DNA of 64,000 nt, taken from contig JAMYHL010000050.1 of the NCBI GenBank assembly GCA_025531455.1, positions 186,001 to 250,000 on the forward strand, in the 5' to 3' direction. The notes beneath the pieces are model-generated. The model did no database searches. It had not been told where the DNA came from and saw only the letters and a program-made list of their open reading frames with translations. Source of the stretch: Apiotrichum sp. Y4204. Lineage: Eukaryota; Basidiomycota; Tremellomycetes; Trichosporonales; Trichosporonaceae. Within the stretch, counting starts at the first letter, position 1, and every line of letters begins with the position of its first letter. Shown piece by piece: positions 1 to 9,722 of this stretch. Made by a program: the position numbers and the translations under genes.

Positions 1-1424
1 CAAGCGAAGGCTCGAAGCAAGCAGTAGTCGACTTTGTGACGGCGTTGGGGAGCTCGGGAAGGGTGTGGCCAAGGGCGATCTTGGCAGCGGTGTAAGCAAG
101 GGGGTAACCGGTGGCCTTGGAGGCAAGGGCGGACGAACGCGACAGACGGGCGTTCATCTCGATGACGCGGTAGTCGCGTGAGACGGGGTCAAGGGCGTAC
201 TGGACGTTGCACTCGCCGACAACACCGACGTGGCGAACGATCTTGATCGCGGCCGAGCGGAGCATGTGGTACTCGTCGTCGGTAAGGGTCTGCGAGGGGG
301 CGACGACTATAGAGTCACCGGTGTGAGTGCCGAGAGGGTCAAAGTTCTCCATGTTGCAGCAGATGATGGTGTTGTCGGCAGCGTCACGGACGACCTCGTA
401 CTCGACCTCCTTCCAGCCCTTGAGCGACTTCTCGATGAGAACCTGGGGCGAGAGCGAAAGCGACTTGGCGGCAAGGTTGCGGAGCTCCTCCTCGTCGTGG
501 GCAAAGCCGGAACCAAGACCACCGAGAGAGAAAGCGGAACGAAGAATGATGGGGTAGCCGATAGTGGCAGCGGCGTCGAGCGCGTCCTGGATGGTGGAGA
601 CGGCGGTCGACTGGGCAGCGGGGATCTGGATCTCGTTGAGGGCCTGAACGAAGAGATCACGGTCCTCGGAGATCTCAAGGGTGCGGATAGGAGTACCAAG
701 GACCTGGACACCGAGGCGCTCAAGGACACCCATCTTGTCGAGCTGGATACCAACGTTGAGGGCCGACTGACCACCGAAGGTCAGAAGGATACCATCGGGA
801 CGCTCCTTCTCAAGAACATAGGCAACGTAGTCCGCCGTGACGGGGAGGAAGTAGATCTCGGACGCGAGGTGGTGCGAGGTCTGGATAGTCGCAATGTTAG
901 GGTTGATAAGGATCGTCTCAATGTTGCTCTCGCGAAGGGCCTTGATAGCCTGCGAACCTGGAATTGTAAGCAACCGTGGATTCGGTAGAATACGAAGTCT
1001 CCCCGTGTGCTCGACGACCAACATGCACGCCCCAACGGGCGTACCACTCTTATCTCGCCCTCATCAAGCCCACCATCTCCGCTCCCAATCCACACGGGGC
1101 GGTCCGTCTTCCTCCCACACTGGACTCACCCGAGTAGTCGAACTCTCCTGCCTGTCCAATGCTGAGGCCACCCGAGCCGACAACAAGCACCTTCTTCACG
1201 TCCGGCTTCTCAAGCTTGGGCAGAACACGGGCCGATATCCGGCGCGCGAGCTCGGACGGCGAGTTGAGCGTGGGCGAGTCGTCAACCTGGCCGTAGTTGC
1301 CGACAGCAGGTGCGGCGACGGCGTACGCGCGGCGCGAGGCAGCACCGAGGCCGACAGTCGCCCTGGCAGCGGGGCGGGCGGGACGCGCAGCGGCGCGAGC
1401 GGCGAGCGAGAACGAACGGAGCAT
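1..1424 (-). CDS. CPA2: Carbamoyl-phosphate synthase, arginine-specific large chain, mitochondrial (5' part; cut by window start)
   Basis: Forms carbamoyl phosphate from glutamine-derived ammonia, bicarbonate and ATP for arginine synthesis. Two exons are visible: 1130-1424 and 957 down to the window edge. They are split by a GT-AG intron (958-1129) inside the motif [14 protein letters not shown], which rejoins in frame. The first ~45 residues are rich in Ala, Arg and Ser without acidic residues, as in a mitochondrial presequence. Then comes the family start [20 protein letters not shown], followed by the first ATP-grasp region with [28 protein letters not shown] and [20 protein letters not shown]. 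About 417 of an expected ~1150 residues are present. The presequence and the absence of a glutamine amidotransferase domain at the N terminus argue for the arginine-specific enzyme and against the pyrimidine CAD/URA2 fusion. The product assignment is secure. The ATG at 1424 is inferred. Confidence 0.93.
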
Positions 1425-2520
1425 GCCTGTGGAGAAGGTTGGGCGACTTTTTTTTCTATCGAGAGTAGGGGGGAAATCGGGATCGATTTCCGTGCTGCTG
1501 TTTCGAGTGTGGGATTCGGCAGAGACAGACGAGGAGAAGATGCCGGGGCCTCGCTGACGCTGGTGCTAGACTTTTGCTGCCCGCGACGATGGGGGCGAGT
1601 GCCGCAAGGACGTTTGTGTGAGAGGGTGTTTGATGAGATCGTAGAAAGAGCAGGAAAGTTGAGTATATATCGCTTGGCGCAGATAAGCAGCCAGGCAGGC
1701 AGCTCCCGGGCAGGCGCGGGCAGACTCTCCGGGCTCTGGACCAGAACACACACAAAAAAAAAAGGAGTCACAAAAAAAAAGGCATTCAAAAGTCAGCCGA
1801 GTCATAAAGTCACGTGACCCATCGGACTATCCGGCCGTCTCAACGAGTCCGCGAGTGCGGACGAGAGGGGTGATCGAGCGAGTGGGTAAGTGGCGCGAGT
1901 GGGCACTCTCTCTCTCCGGTCGCCGGTGGAGCCGGGAAAGGGGTCAAAGGGTCAAGAGCTCAAGAGCCAAGGGGGGGTAGTAACCCTCTCGTATGGACGT
2001 GTGCAAAACCCACATGCATTCATAAGGGATAAAAGGAGAGTGAAGTCGGGACAGAACAGGACAGGGCTTGGGCCTCTGGGAAGGGTCTCCCGGCGTCTGT
2101 GCTCTGTGTTCTCTACATCATCGATTTGGGAACAAAAACTTCTGTCCGCATCGACTCGGAAGAGATGGATTGGGTGGCCCCAGGGATTCCGGACGAATGT
2201 CGCGTCCAGCCTACAACGTACCGGAGGAATTCTGTGGTCGCAAAAGCTTACCTGACGAGCAGAAGTTCCTCGCGCTCAGATCAGGCACATGCAAAGAACA
2301 ATTCCGAGTCTCAACAGCGTGTACGAGGTACGGCATCGTAATAGAACAAGCTCAAAACCGCTCGTCGCTGGCATGTGATCTCGAAGGTGCATGTCCGCGT
2401 CTCATCCTCCTGTATACCTGTACGCTCCATGTACTGCTTACGACGCGGAAACGCGATGTCATCCATTTTTGCGTGGCAGACAGTGTAGCTTATCTCCCGG
2501 GCCGCGACTCTAGTTGCCCA
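1425..2520. other. Upstream region of the CPS gene; no convincing gene
   Basis: This holds the 5' flank of the minus-strand CPS gene. It contains several A and T homopolymer runs (for example 1449-1456 and 1755-1790) and a TATATAT stretch near 1664. An open plus-strand frame runs in from 2068 toward the hypothetical ORF that follows, but nothing in it looks like protein. I see no RNA gene or repeat. Confidence 0.5.
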
Positions 2521-3324
2521 ATGTCACACCCTGAACATAAGAACCAGGACCTGTCCAGCCATACGCGGAGCAAATGGCCCACTGCAAATGGCCCCTCCCC
2601 AGAGCCGGTCCATGGTCCCAGTGCCGCTGATGATGTGCCCGAATGTCCTTCAGCACTGAGCCCGATCGAGCTCGCAGACAGGGTGATTTTGAATGACTCG
2701 ATACCCTGCCTTGCCAACGAAGCTCGCCTGTTCATCTTGGCCGCTGTTGTAGACGATGAAGGCCAGTTCAACCCCTTGGGCTTCACACTGTTTCCGGGCT
2801 CCGTACTTCTGCCGTATGTGCAACCGGGCCTTTTGAAGCACCTCGTAACTGAGGCCAAGGGGGAAGGACCCGTATTAGACCTGGAGGGGCTCAAGATTAT
2901 CTTCAAGGTGCAACTTCCGTGTGGGATAGCTACGTATGTGTCCATTGCGCGTCTTTGGAATCAGCAGCTGCCGGTTCATCAGAGGAACAATGTTTTCGAC
3001 CACGATACGCAAGCAGCCCAGCTTTCCGACTATTGGCGCAACGTGGTTACCATCCACTTACAGGATGTCGACGCCGACACTATCTCCTCGTTGGTCCCGC
3101 CAGGCCAACCATCTCGACGGTCACCCTGCCACCACAATAGAGCCGCTGACTCTCGTTGCTTTCAGAAACGCACAGTGAACTTGGACGAAATTCGCTGCTC
3201 GTTCCACCTCTGGACACAGGCAACCGGAAGAGCTTATCGAGGAGCGCAATGCAGTGGCTCGGCCCTGCAGAGGTTTGCTCTCCCAGAGGTGGTCTTTCTG
3301 CGCCTGGAAACACCATGTACGTGA
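2521..3324 (+). CDS. Hypothetical protein, 267 aa, uncertain
   Basis: An intronless ORF starts at an ATG at 2521. The same frame is open back to about 2068, so the start could be further upstream or after an unseen intron. Residues ~40-190 look most protein-like: a segment with LSPIELADRVILNDSIPCL, then hydrophobic stretches with GFTLFPGSVLLPYVQPGLL and KIIFKVQLPCGIATYVSIARLW. The last ~65 residues are rich in Arg, Ser, Cys and His and look less like folded protein, so the true 3' end may be an exon joined elsewhere. I recognise no family. It lies on the opposite strand from its neighbours, between the CPS and PPOX genes. It could be a real lineage-specific gene or a chance open frame. Confidence 0.4.
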   Translation: MSHPEHKNQDLSSHTRSKWPTANGPSPEPVHGPSAADDVPECPSALSPIELADRVILNDSIPCLANEARLFILAAVVDDEGQFNPLGFTLFPGSVLLPYVQPGLLKHLVTEAKGEGPVLDLEGLKIIFKVQLPCGIATYVSIARLWNQQLPVHQRNNVFDHDTQAAQLSDYWRNVVTIHLQDVDADTISSLVPPGQPSRRSPCHHNRAADSRCFQKRTVNLDEIRCSFHLWTQATGRAYRGAQCSGSALQRFALPEVVFLRLETPCT

Positions 3325-3831
3325 TGTTCTGGAGACTGACCGTATGTTCACTCACCAACTGGCTCTGTGAGCGCACACTTGTAGAGTTCTTGGTCACTGT
3401 TAGTCTCGCTCTGGTGCACTGTCGTCTTGTATACTATCTATGATGAAGATGGTGTTCGTTAACATTTTTGGGTCCGTCGGGGCGCATGGCGGTGATCTTG
3501 CGTCGTGTTCCAAAGCTTGCTGTCCTCTACAGAGTGCTTGTTGGAATACTCTTCTTTCTCCGCGAAATCGCGTCTCCATCACCTCAGCAACATGTCTTAA
3601 GACCAGGGGGTAGCTGTCCGAACGGGTGTGCGCACTTACGTTCCGTGCCCGACCAGTCGTGGCTGCGGTCATCACAGTCTCTGTCCCCATAACACTGAGG
3701 CACGAGACACGTCCGCTCGTCCAGTAAACATTGACGGGCAGTGGCGAAATGAAGATTGAGTGAGTGAGACAGGGTACGACCCGTCCGACGCAAGGTAACG
3801 GCAAAGCAGGACATTCCATCTGTCCCAATCT
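3325..3831. other. Intergenic, no gene seen
   Basis: A stretch between the hypothetical plus-strand ORF and the 3' end of the minus-strand PPOX gene. It probably holds the 3' UTR of the latter. The open frames here are short, on both strands, and not protein-like. Confidence 0.5.
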
Positions 3832-4565
3832 CTACGGCACGATCTCCTCGCAAACCCACTCGCCGCCCTCCTCCGTCCATCGCGTACGGGTATGCGGCGT
3901 ATGCGCAAGGTCGACCATCTCGGCATGGAACACCCGCATGGCAAGGAGCGCAAAGTTGGTTTCGGCAGCCTGGCGCTGCGCCGCCTCCTATCCATCAGTC
4001 TCCTAGATACCAAATACCAAACGCACCTTAGAGCTTCCTCCCTCGGCAGGGATCTCCGACGGCCAGTCCGTCTCGCGCAGCGCGCTGCCTGGCGGGGGAC
4101 GCGCAAACGTCGCGCGGAGGGCGGGACTAATCTTCGCAAAGAGGTCGCGCCGCGCGTCCTCCCACGTCCCCGACTCTGGAGCGGGAGGAAGAGCGTGACT
4201 CCCGACCTCTCCAGCGGGAACGAGCCATGCACGCGCACGCAGCCGGAACTGCCGCCGCGACGAGGGAAAGTACCACGCGACCTCGACCGGCGCAGCTAGC
4301 TCGTGCGTCTTGGCCGAGCGCGCGTCTGTGCATGCCAGAAGGAGGTGCGTGGGTGTTACTATGGGTGTGAGTGAATATTTCAGCTTTCAGGTTCCGGACG
4401 TACTGCCCCGATGCACAAGGTGGCGCACGCGCGCCTCGCCGCCGTCGACCGTCGCGAGCGCGTATACTGCTGTTAGACCTGGTCTTCACTGGACGCACGG
4501 CTGCATTCCGGAGAGGCGGAGAGCTGGGCTTCGAGGAGGGGACGCCAGGGGGGTGTGGGTGCCAT
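3832..4565 (-). CDS. PPOX-type flavin-binding protein (pyridoxamine 5'-phosphate oxidase Alr4036-like), 205 aa
   Basis: Not visible as one ORF; four exons read in one frame: 4499-4565, 4404-4466, 4027-4358 and 3832-3987 (618 nt, a multiple of three). Introns are 32, 45 and 39 nt. The protein starts MAPTPPWRPLLEAQLSAS, then YALATVDGGEARVRHLVHRG, a split-barrel strand pair typical of PPOX proteins. Next come LLLACTDARSAKTHEL and VEVAWYFPSSRRQFRLRARA (the Alr4036-family pattern of a W-[YF]-F-P-x-[ST] element followed by QFR). It ends with NFALLAMRVFHAEMVDL and WTEEGGEWVCEEIVP. The family binds FMN and is related to PNPO, but its substrate is generally unknown, and a role in vitamin B6 salvage is only inference. 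The first acceptor is ambiguous by 3 nt (4467 or 4470), giving an intron of 32 or 29 nt; both stay in frame. Confidence 0.85.
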
Positions 4566-5817
4566 GCTGGAGCTTGGTAGAGTTGATGTGAGAGGCGATG
4601 ATGACACGATGCGATGTCAAGCGGTTCGTGTCTTGTCTGGACTGCCTCCACTTGGCCGGGCCCCACCTGCACGTCATGGCAATCCGCGGGCTCGGACTGA
4701 GGCCTCTTTTACGTAACGTCCATTGTAATCACCGTTAACAGCAGTGGTCAAGTATCTGCTGAAGCATCTGCGTCGTCCGCTGTGCTGCATGCTGGCCTCC
4801 TGATCTGCTGAGCTGCTGAGCTGCCACTGGATCACTGGACCTGCTGGACATGTTTGAAGCTGCTAATGTGGGCGTGATGCTCGAGACGTTTGTGAGGATG
4901 ACCGCTCTCGGCCAAATCCGCCACGAGCAGTTCACTCTCGTGTCTGCCATCGTCAATCCCAGTACGGTACGCTTGTGTACGGGATATCTCAAGCTTGATT
5001 CGCATAACACACTCATAGGTTGCGGGCCCCCAAGTTAGCAGCCTCGCGACAATTCGATATCGAGCTTCAACGAGTGGGAGACCCTCTGCCATCGTTTCTG
5101 AGCCGTTTTCCAAATCTGAGACTACAACAGAACCACCTCCCGTACTGTGAAAGCCTAACGATCATGAGCCTCACTCAGTACATCAGTAGTCAGTTCAGCG
5201 GGGATACACCGCCGCTTTGCCCACAGTAATGTCACGAACGATGCATGGGCCATACGGCATGAGGACAAGACCAGGGGTCACGAAAAGGAGATGAGCGAAA
5301 ACGAAACGGAACAGGCGCCAGAAGGCGGAGAAACGATGCCGCACAGCGCAGCGCGCAGCGGACGTGTGGGGTGGGTGGATGCTGTTGCTGTTGTGGTTTA
5401 GGTTTGATTTCACGACAAAGAAGAACGAAATGAAAACGAAATGAACGGAAGAAGGCGAAATGCGATAATGCAGGTCGAAACGCAAAGGATAAAAGTCAAA
5501 AGTGCCAGCGCCAAGGGCGACCATGGCCGAGCTGTAGTTGATGAAACGTTGATAAAACTGGGTTCCGGACTGATTCTTGAATTCTGATTCTGTAGTTTAT
5601 TGGATTGCTGGTTGGGCATGATGTGATGCAGACATGGTAGAATGTTGGTTGTTGGAGACGGCCGGTTCGCCCGGTTTCTCGGTGGACGGGACAAGCGACG
5701 CATCAAATGATGGAATAGGGGGGTGTTGAAGATCGACGACGAAGAGAAAGACAAAGGGTTACGAGGTGAAAGGTCCTCGTAATCCGCGGCTCGTGGTGAT
5801 CGAGCTCTACACGACAT
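4566..5817. other. Intergenic region; no convincing gene
   Basis: This holds the 5' flank of the PPOX gene and the 3' flank of the BTG/Tob gene. Around 4790-4830 there is a run of CTGCTGAG-like short repeats. Small open frames on both strands near 4830-5230 overlap each other and none shows a known motif. An A-rich, purine-rich strand around 5400-5470 may belong to the BTG 3' region. Confidence 0.5.
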
Positions 5818-7552
5818 TTACGACGGCATGCGCTTACCCGTGACGGGCATGCCCATCTGGGCAGCAAGGCCGTGGCCGCTGACCGGGGGAGGGGCGAGGC
5901 CGACACCAACGCCGCCGTTGTTGTGCGGCCAGGTGTAGCCCGGCTGTCCGTTCTTGATGGACTGCATGCCGAACGCGCCCATCATGGGTGCGCCAATACC
6001 CGGCTGGCCAAAGTGGCCGAGGTAGGTCGGCATGATGCGGCGTCGGGGGCGGTGCTTGCGGGGCGAGCCGGGGACAACGGTGCCGCCGTTTGAGTTGGGG
6101 CCGACGGCGTTGGACAACGCGCGGGAGGCGATCGACACGGAGGGGGAACGCGTGCGGTCGCCGCGCGAGGCAGCAGACGCAGGACGTGACCCACCCAGCT
6201 TGGTGCCACCGCCCAGAACGGTCACGTTGCCACCATCGTAGGGGATGACGGTCGGGGTAGTCACCGGAGTGGAGCGGCGCGATGGAGTGTCATTGTCAGG
6301 GGTCGAGTCGCGATCGGCGCGCGAGCGGCGCTCTCCGTCGTCGTCGAGCCTGGAGCTGGCGGCGCTAATGGCGGAAGCAACGCTAACGCCACTCACAGTG
6401 CGCTCACGCTTGTCCTCCGGAAAGAGCTCCGACGCGTCAGGGCACGACGCGGGGGTCAGGAGTTGGTGAGAGCCGGTGGTGTCGCTCGAGTCGGACGAGT
6501 GCGAGCTCGTGCTGTCCGTACCCTTGTGTCCGTTGGGGCGAAACACCTGGCCGAGACCAATGTCGCCATACTCGCGCGCGGCGGGGCGGGGCTGCTTGGT
6601 CGGCGTGGTCAGGTCGACAGAGGGAAGCAGGAGGGCTGGCGAGCCCGAGCGGGAAATGACACGGGGCGAGCTGTGCGTCGACGAGTTTCCAGCTGGGGTG
6701 TTGTTGACGTTGGCGAGCGACGGCGCACGGATAGGAATGGCCTTTGACTGGCGAAGCGGTGTCGAGACGGCTGGAGGACTGTCGGTTTCCAGAGCTGGGG
6801 CAGTCGGTGCAGCCTGCCAGACAACCTGGAACGATTCTGGGGGTCAGCATGGGGTCACTCAAACAATGGGAGAAATGCGAATAAAAACAACAGTGCGAGC
6901 GGCAACGGAGTGGAAACATGAAACCAAACCGAGCACACGTCCTCGATAAATGAAACATGTCGAGTCCACCGTCGCTGTCATTCCAACAACACTTACCACG
7001 CGGACGTTTAATCGGGTCAAACTCGACCTCGTCCCATCCCCAACCGCCCCAGCGCCATACTACCATACCGGGGTCGCACCAGACCTCCCACTCGCCCTCC
7101 TCGTCCTCGTTCTCGGCCTTGCGGCGGCGAGTGGCGACGATCGCGCGCGCCCAGGTGTCGACGTCGATCTCGCCCGCCGCCGCGCGCAGCACCGGCGGAA
7201 AGCCAACGACGCGGTCAGAGATGAGGGAGCGCGATCCGGACCCAGAGTGCGGGTTGCTCTCGTTCCATGTCGGGGTGTACGCTGCCGTGAGCGCATGCGT
7301 GAGACGTGCGCGCAGGGCCATGAGTTCGGCGTGCGAGTAGTGCGGCGCAAGGGGCTGGACGAGGTGGTGGACCAGCGCGGAGACGGCGGCGCCGACACTC
7401 ATGTCGAGCTTGAGCGCGCCGCCCGAGCCGCAGCTGGCGTTTGCGGCACAGGACGCGGCCGTGCCGCCGGCATTGCTCGCGGGCGATGAGGACCGCGTCC
7501 CGCCCTGGGCGTCGGGTTTGGGGAGCGCCGTATAGTCAGGCAACTCGGTCAT
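5818..7552 (-). CDS. BTG/Tob (APRO) family protein with long disordered tail, 524 aa
   Basis: Two exons, 6997-7552 and 5818-6836, split by a 160-nt intron (6837-6996), sum to 1575 nt. After ~50 low-complexity residues comes a BTG domain (about residues 51-185). Helices around AVSALVHHLVQPLAPHYSHA are followed by box A, YTPTWNESNPHSGSGSRSLI (family consensus: aromatic/P, then GSG-R-I), and box B, EWEVWCDPGMVVWRWG (family: LWVDPxEVxxRxG). Animal BTG/Tob proteins bridge the CCR4-NOT deadenylase to poly(A)-binding proteins and slow proliferation; a role in mRNA deadenylation here is inferred from the family. The rest (~330 residues) is Ser/Thr/Pro/Gly-rich with phosphorylation-type SPR and TP motifs. 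The frame stays open far upstream (to 8161), so an earlier start cannot be excluded. I chose the ATG at 7552 because the sequence before it is not protein-like. Confidence 0.88.
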
Positions 7553-8496
7553 TGGCTCGAAACGCCGCGCATCGACCGGGGTACGGAGCGCGGACAGCGT
7601 GTGGAGGGTGGTTGCCGCCGGATCCCGGAGGGTGAGATTTCGGTGGAGTGGGGGTGTGGGTGGTTTCGGCGGCGGCTGTGGTGCAGCGATGGAGCTGGAA
7701 TGGGGTGGGAATGGGATTTGGTTTAAGACTGCAAGACACTGGGACAGATTTCGAACACGCTGGCCAGCGGTGCGTGACCGAGACGAGCAGCGGGCAGAAG
7801 AAACTTTGAACGGGGTTGAGGGGTTGTGGAGAGTTTGAGGTGGCGATGTGGGATGGTGAGATGCGACAAAACGACAACGGGCACAGCACTGTTGCTCGAC
7901 GGCAAACTGCGCTGGGCTGCTGCTGGGGAACTGGCTGGCCAGGGGGGTGTTGTGTTTGGAACCTTCCCAAAGGGGCAATTCACTTCGCACCCCGCGTGGC
8001 ACTGGACACCGCAGTGGATCTTTTTTTGCCTCCGTCAACGTCACGTGCAGCACTCGTCTTCTGTGATATGCTGTGATCTCTATTGATCTCTGGTCTGCAC
8101 TAGAAACATCCCTTGCATGCACCGCTCTGGGGGCGCCCCGGACGTTCAAACGACAATGCATGCATGCGGAATGGTGATGCTATAGTGAAATGAGCCATCA
8201 TCTGAAATGGGATGGGATGGGATGATTGATATATGGTACATGGTACATGGGAATGGGAATCGTACATGCAATGGGAGTGGGAGAGTGCAAACATGCTGTG
8301 CCGCAGTCGTCGTCGGGGGATGCGCGACTGATTTCTCATTGCGCGGAGCGGCGTCGTCGATCCACAGACCAGGCCATTGCTGTGGAATGATTTTCGCCGT
8401 ACAAAAGGCACGCTATATCTATGCGCTTTGCGCTACGGCTTCGCGCATGGCAGTCGGCCTGCGTCGTCGGTCAACCTGCAGCCTGTGGCTCATGGC
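7553..8496. other. Intergenic region with short direct repeats
   Basis: The BTG promoter and the 3' flank of the ZSWIM7-like gene. At 8204-8225 there are tandem GGGAT units, followed by GGTACAT twice and GGGAAT twice (8233-8262). No gene seen. Confidence 0.5.
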
Positions 8497-9517
8497 TCAG
8501 CGCGCACTCGCGCCCACGAGGTCGGCGACGGCGGGGAGTGCGACTTCGGTTCGGAGTATCCGCCCCATGCGGTGGGCGAGGAGGACGGCGAGGATGTGCT
8601 TACACTGTTGTGAGCTTGAGGAATGATATCACGGCTAGGAATGCAGATCACGAAAGTTGATCAGAGATCATAGGTGTTCTGCGGGCTGATCGCTGATCGC
8701 TGAGCGAGCTGAGGGGTTGATCTGTTGAGCTGCTGATCGACCGGTCAAAGCTCAGCAGATCATTACCGACCCACGTTCACTAGACGGTCAAGGGATCAAG
8801 GGGATGATCCACCGCCCAACACGAACACCACCCATCCATCCTTCACGAGCTCCCCTTCGCCACACTCACAAACACGTTCCGTTCACCCGTAAGCGAGTTG
8901 TACGCAAACCCGGGACACGGGCAGAACATGCGCCCGAGGCGCGCCGCGTCGGTCTCGATGGCTGAGGAGGGTGTTAGACATGTGTCGGTCGTTGCTCCGC
9001 GAGATTGATCACTCGGGTCGCTGGCCGCGTTCTCCTGTTTATCCCCTCCCTCTTCAGTGTCATCCACTTCCTTCTTGTCATTCCGCTCCCCATCTTCTTT
9101 CCCCTCTCCCTCTCCATCTCCCTGCCCCTCTCCCTGCCCCTTCCCCTCCCCCTTCCCCTCCCCCTTCCCCTCCCCCTTCCCCTCCGCCTTTCCCTCCCCA
9201 CTGTCATCACCCCCCTCCCATCGCGGCACATCCAGGTAAAGCGTATACGGCGCGCCCTGGCTCGACGATACCTGGTGCACCGTCCTTCCTCCGGGGAGGA
9301 GCACCATGACGACTATCGTCAGCGCTCACACTCACGCTCTACTCACCCTCACGGCGGTCCACGAGCTGCAGCGCGGCGGCGAGCATCGGGCCAAAGAGCG
9401 CGTGGAGCTGGAGCAGCGCGGTGTCGCCTTTCGTCAGCGGAGTAAGCTGAGAGACATACTGGCCCCATCAAGGTCGGCGAGGAGGGACGCAACGAGGTGT
9501 AGGAAGGGAGTGGTCAT
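8497..9517 (-). CDS. SWS1: ZSWIM7/SWS1-like SWIM-domain protein (Shu complex subunit), 229 aa
   Basis: Four exons: 9460-9517, 9347-9427, 8870-9312 and 8497-8604 (690 nt). Introns are 32, 34 and 265 nt. The read-through matches the small ZSWIM7/SWS1 layout: an N-terminal helix (VASLLADLDGAS), LHALFGPMLAAALQLVDRR, then GRTVHQVSSSQGAPYTLYLD, and a SWIM zinc motif CPC...CKH split by the last intron (FCPCPGFAYNSL before it, CKHILAVLLAHRMGR after it). In other eukaryotes the Sws1 partner of Rad51 paralogues promotes homologous recombination; that role is inferred. Odd: ~75 residues of Gly/Glu/Lys repeats (GKGE units) are inserted between the Q-V/YT core and the zinc motif. Another splice acceptor inside (CTAAC...CTCAG, ending about 8964) suggests part of this insert could be an intron. 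The gene is minus strand, downstream of ELP1. Confidence 0.85.
9100..9200. repeat. Polypyrimidine/polypurine simple-sequence tract
   Basis: About 100 bp of CCCCTTCCCCTCC-type repeats with strict strand asymmetry (pyrimidines on plus, purines on minus). It lies within exon 3 of the ZSWIM7-like gene and encodes Gly-Glu-Gly-Lys repeats on the minus strand. Such tracts can form triplex DNA and vary in copy number. Confidence 0.85.
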
Positions 9518-9722
9518 CGTGAATGGAGAGGAGAACGATCAGCTGCAACGAACAGATGCACCACCTTATCTGCCCAAACCGAAACTATCCAGTCAGCTGG
9601 AGCCCCGCAGGTCGCAATATCCGGCCATCCGTGCCACTGAAAAGATGAGCAAAATCCAGACTCTAATTTCGCAAGCTTGCATCTCTACAAACCCTCCTGT
9701 CCGCTCTATATCTACAAGATTT

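Noticed and set aside
230..988. Long plus-strand frame opposite the CPS gene
   Set aside because: It is the antisense of the conserved CPS coding sequence, and its Gly/Asp/Leu-rich product shows no motif.
6437..8161. A 574-codon minus-strand frame covering the BTG domain
   Set aside because: Only the segment from 7552 to 6997 is the true exon. The part before it is not protein-like and the part after it runs through a clear intron (donor at 6996, acceptor at 6837).
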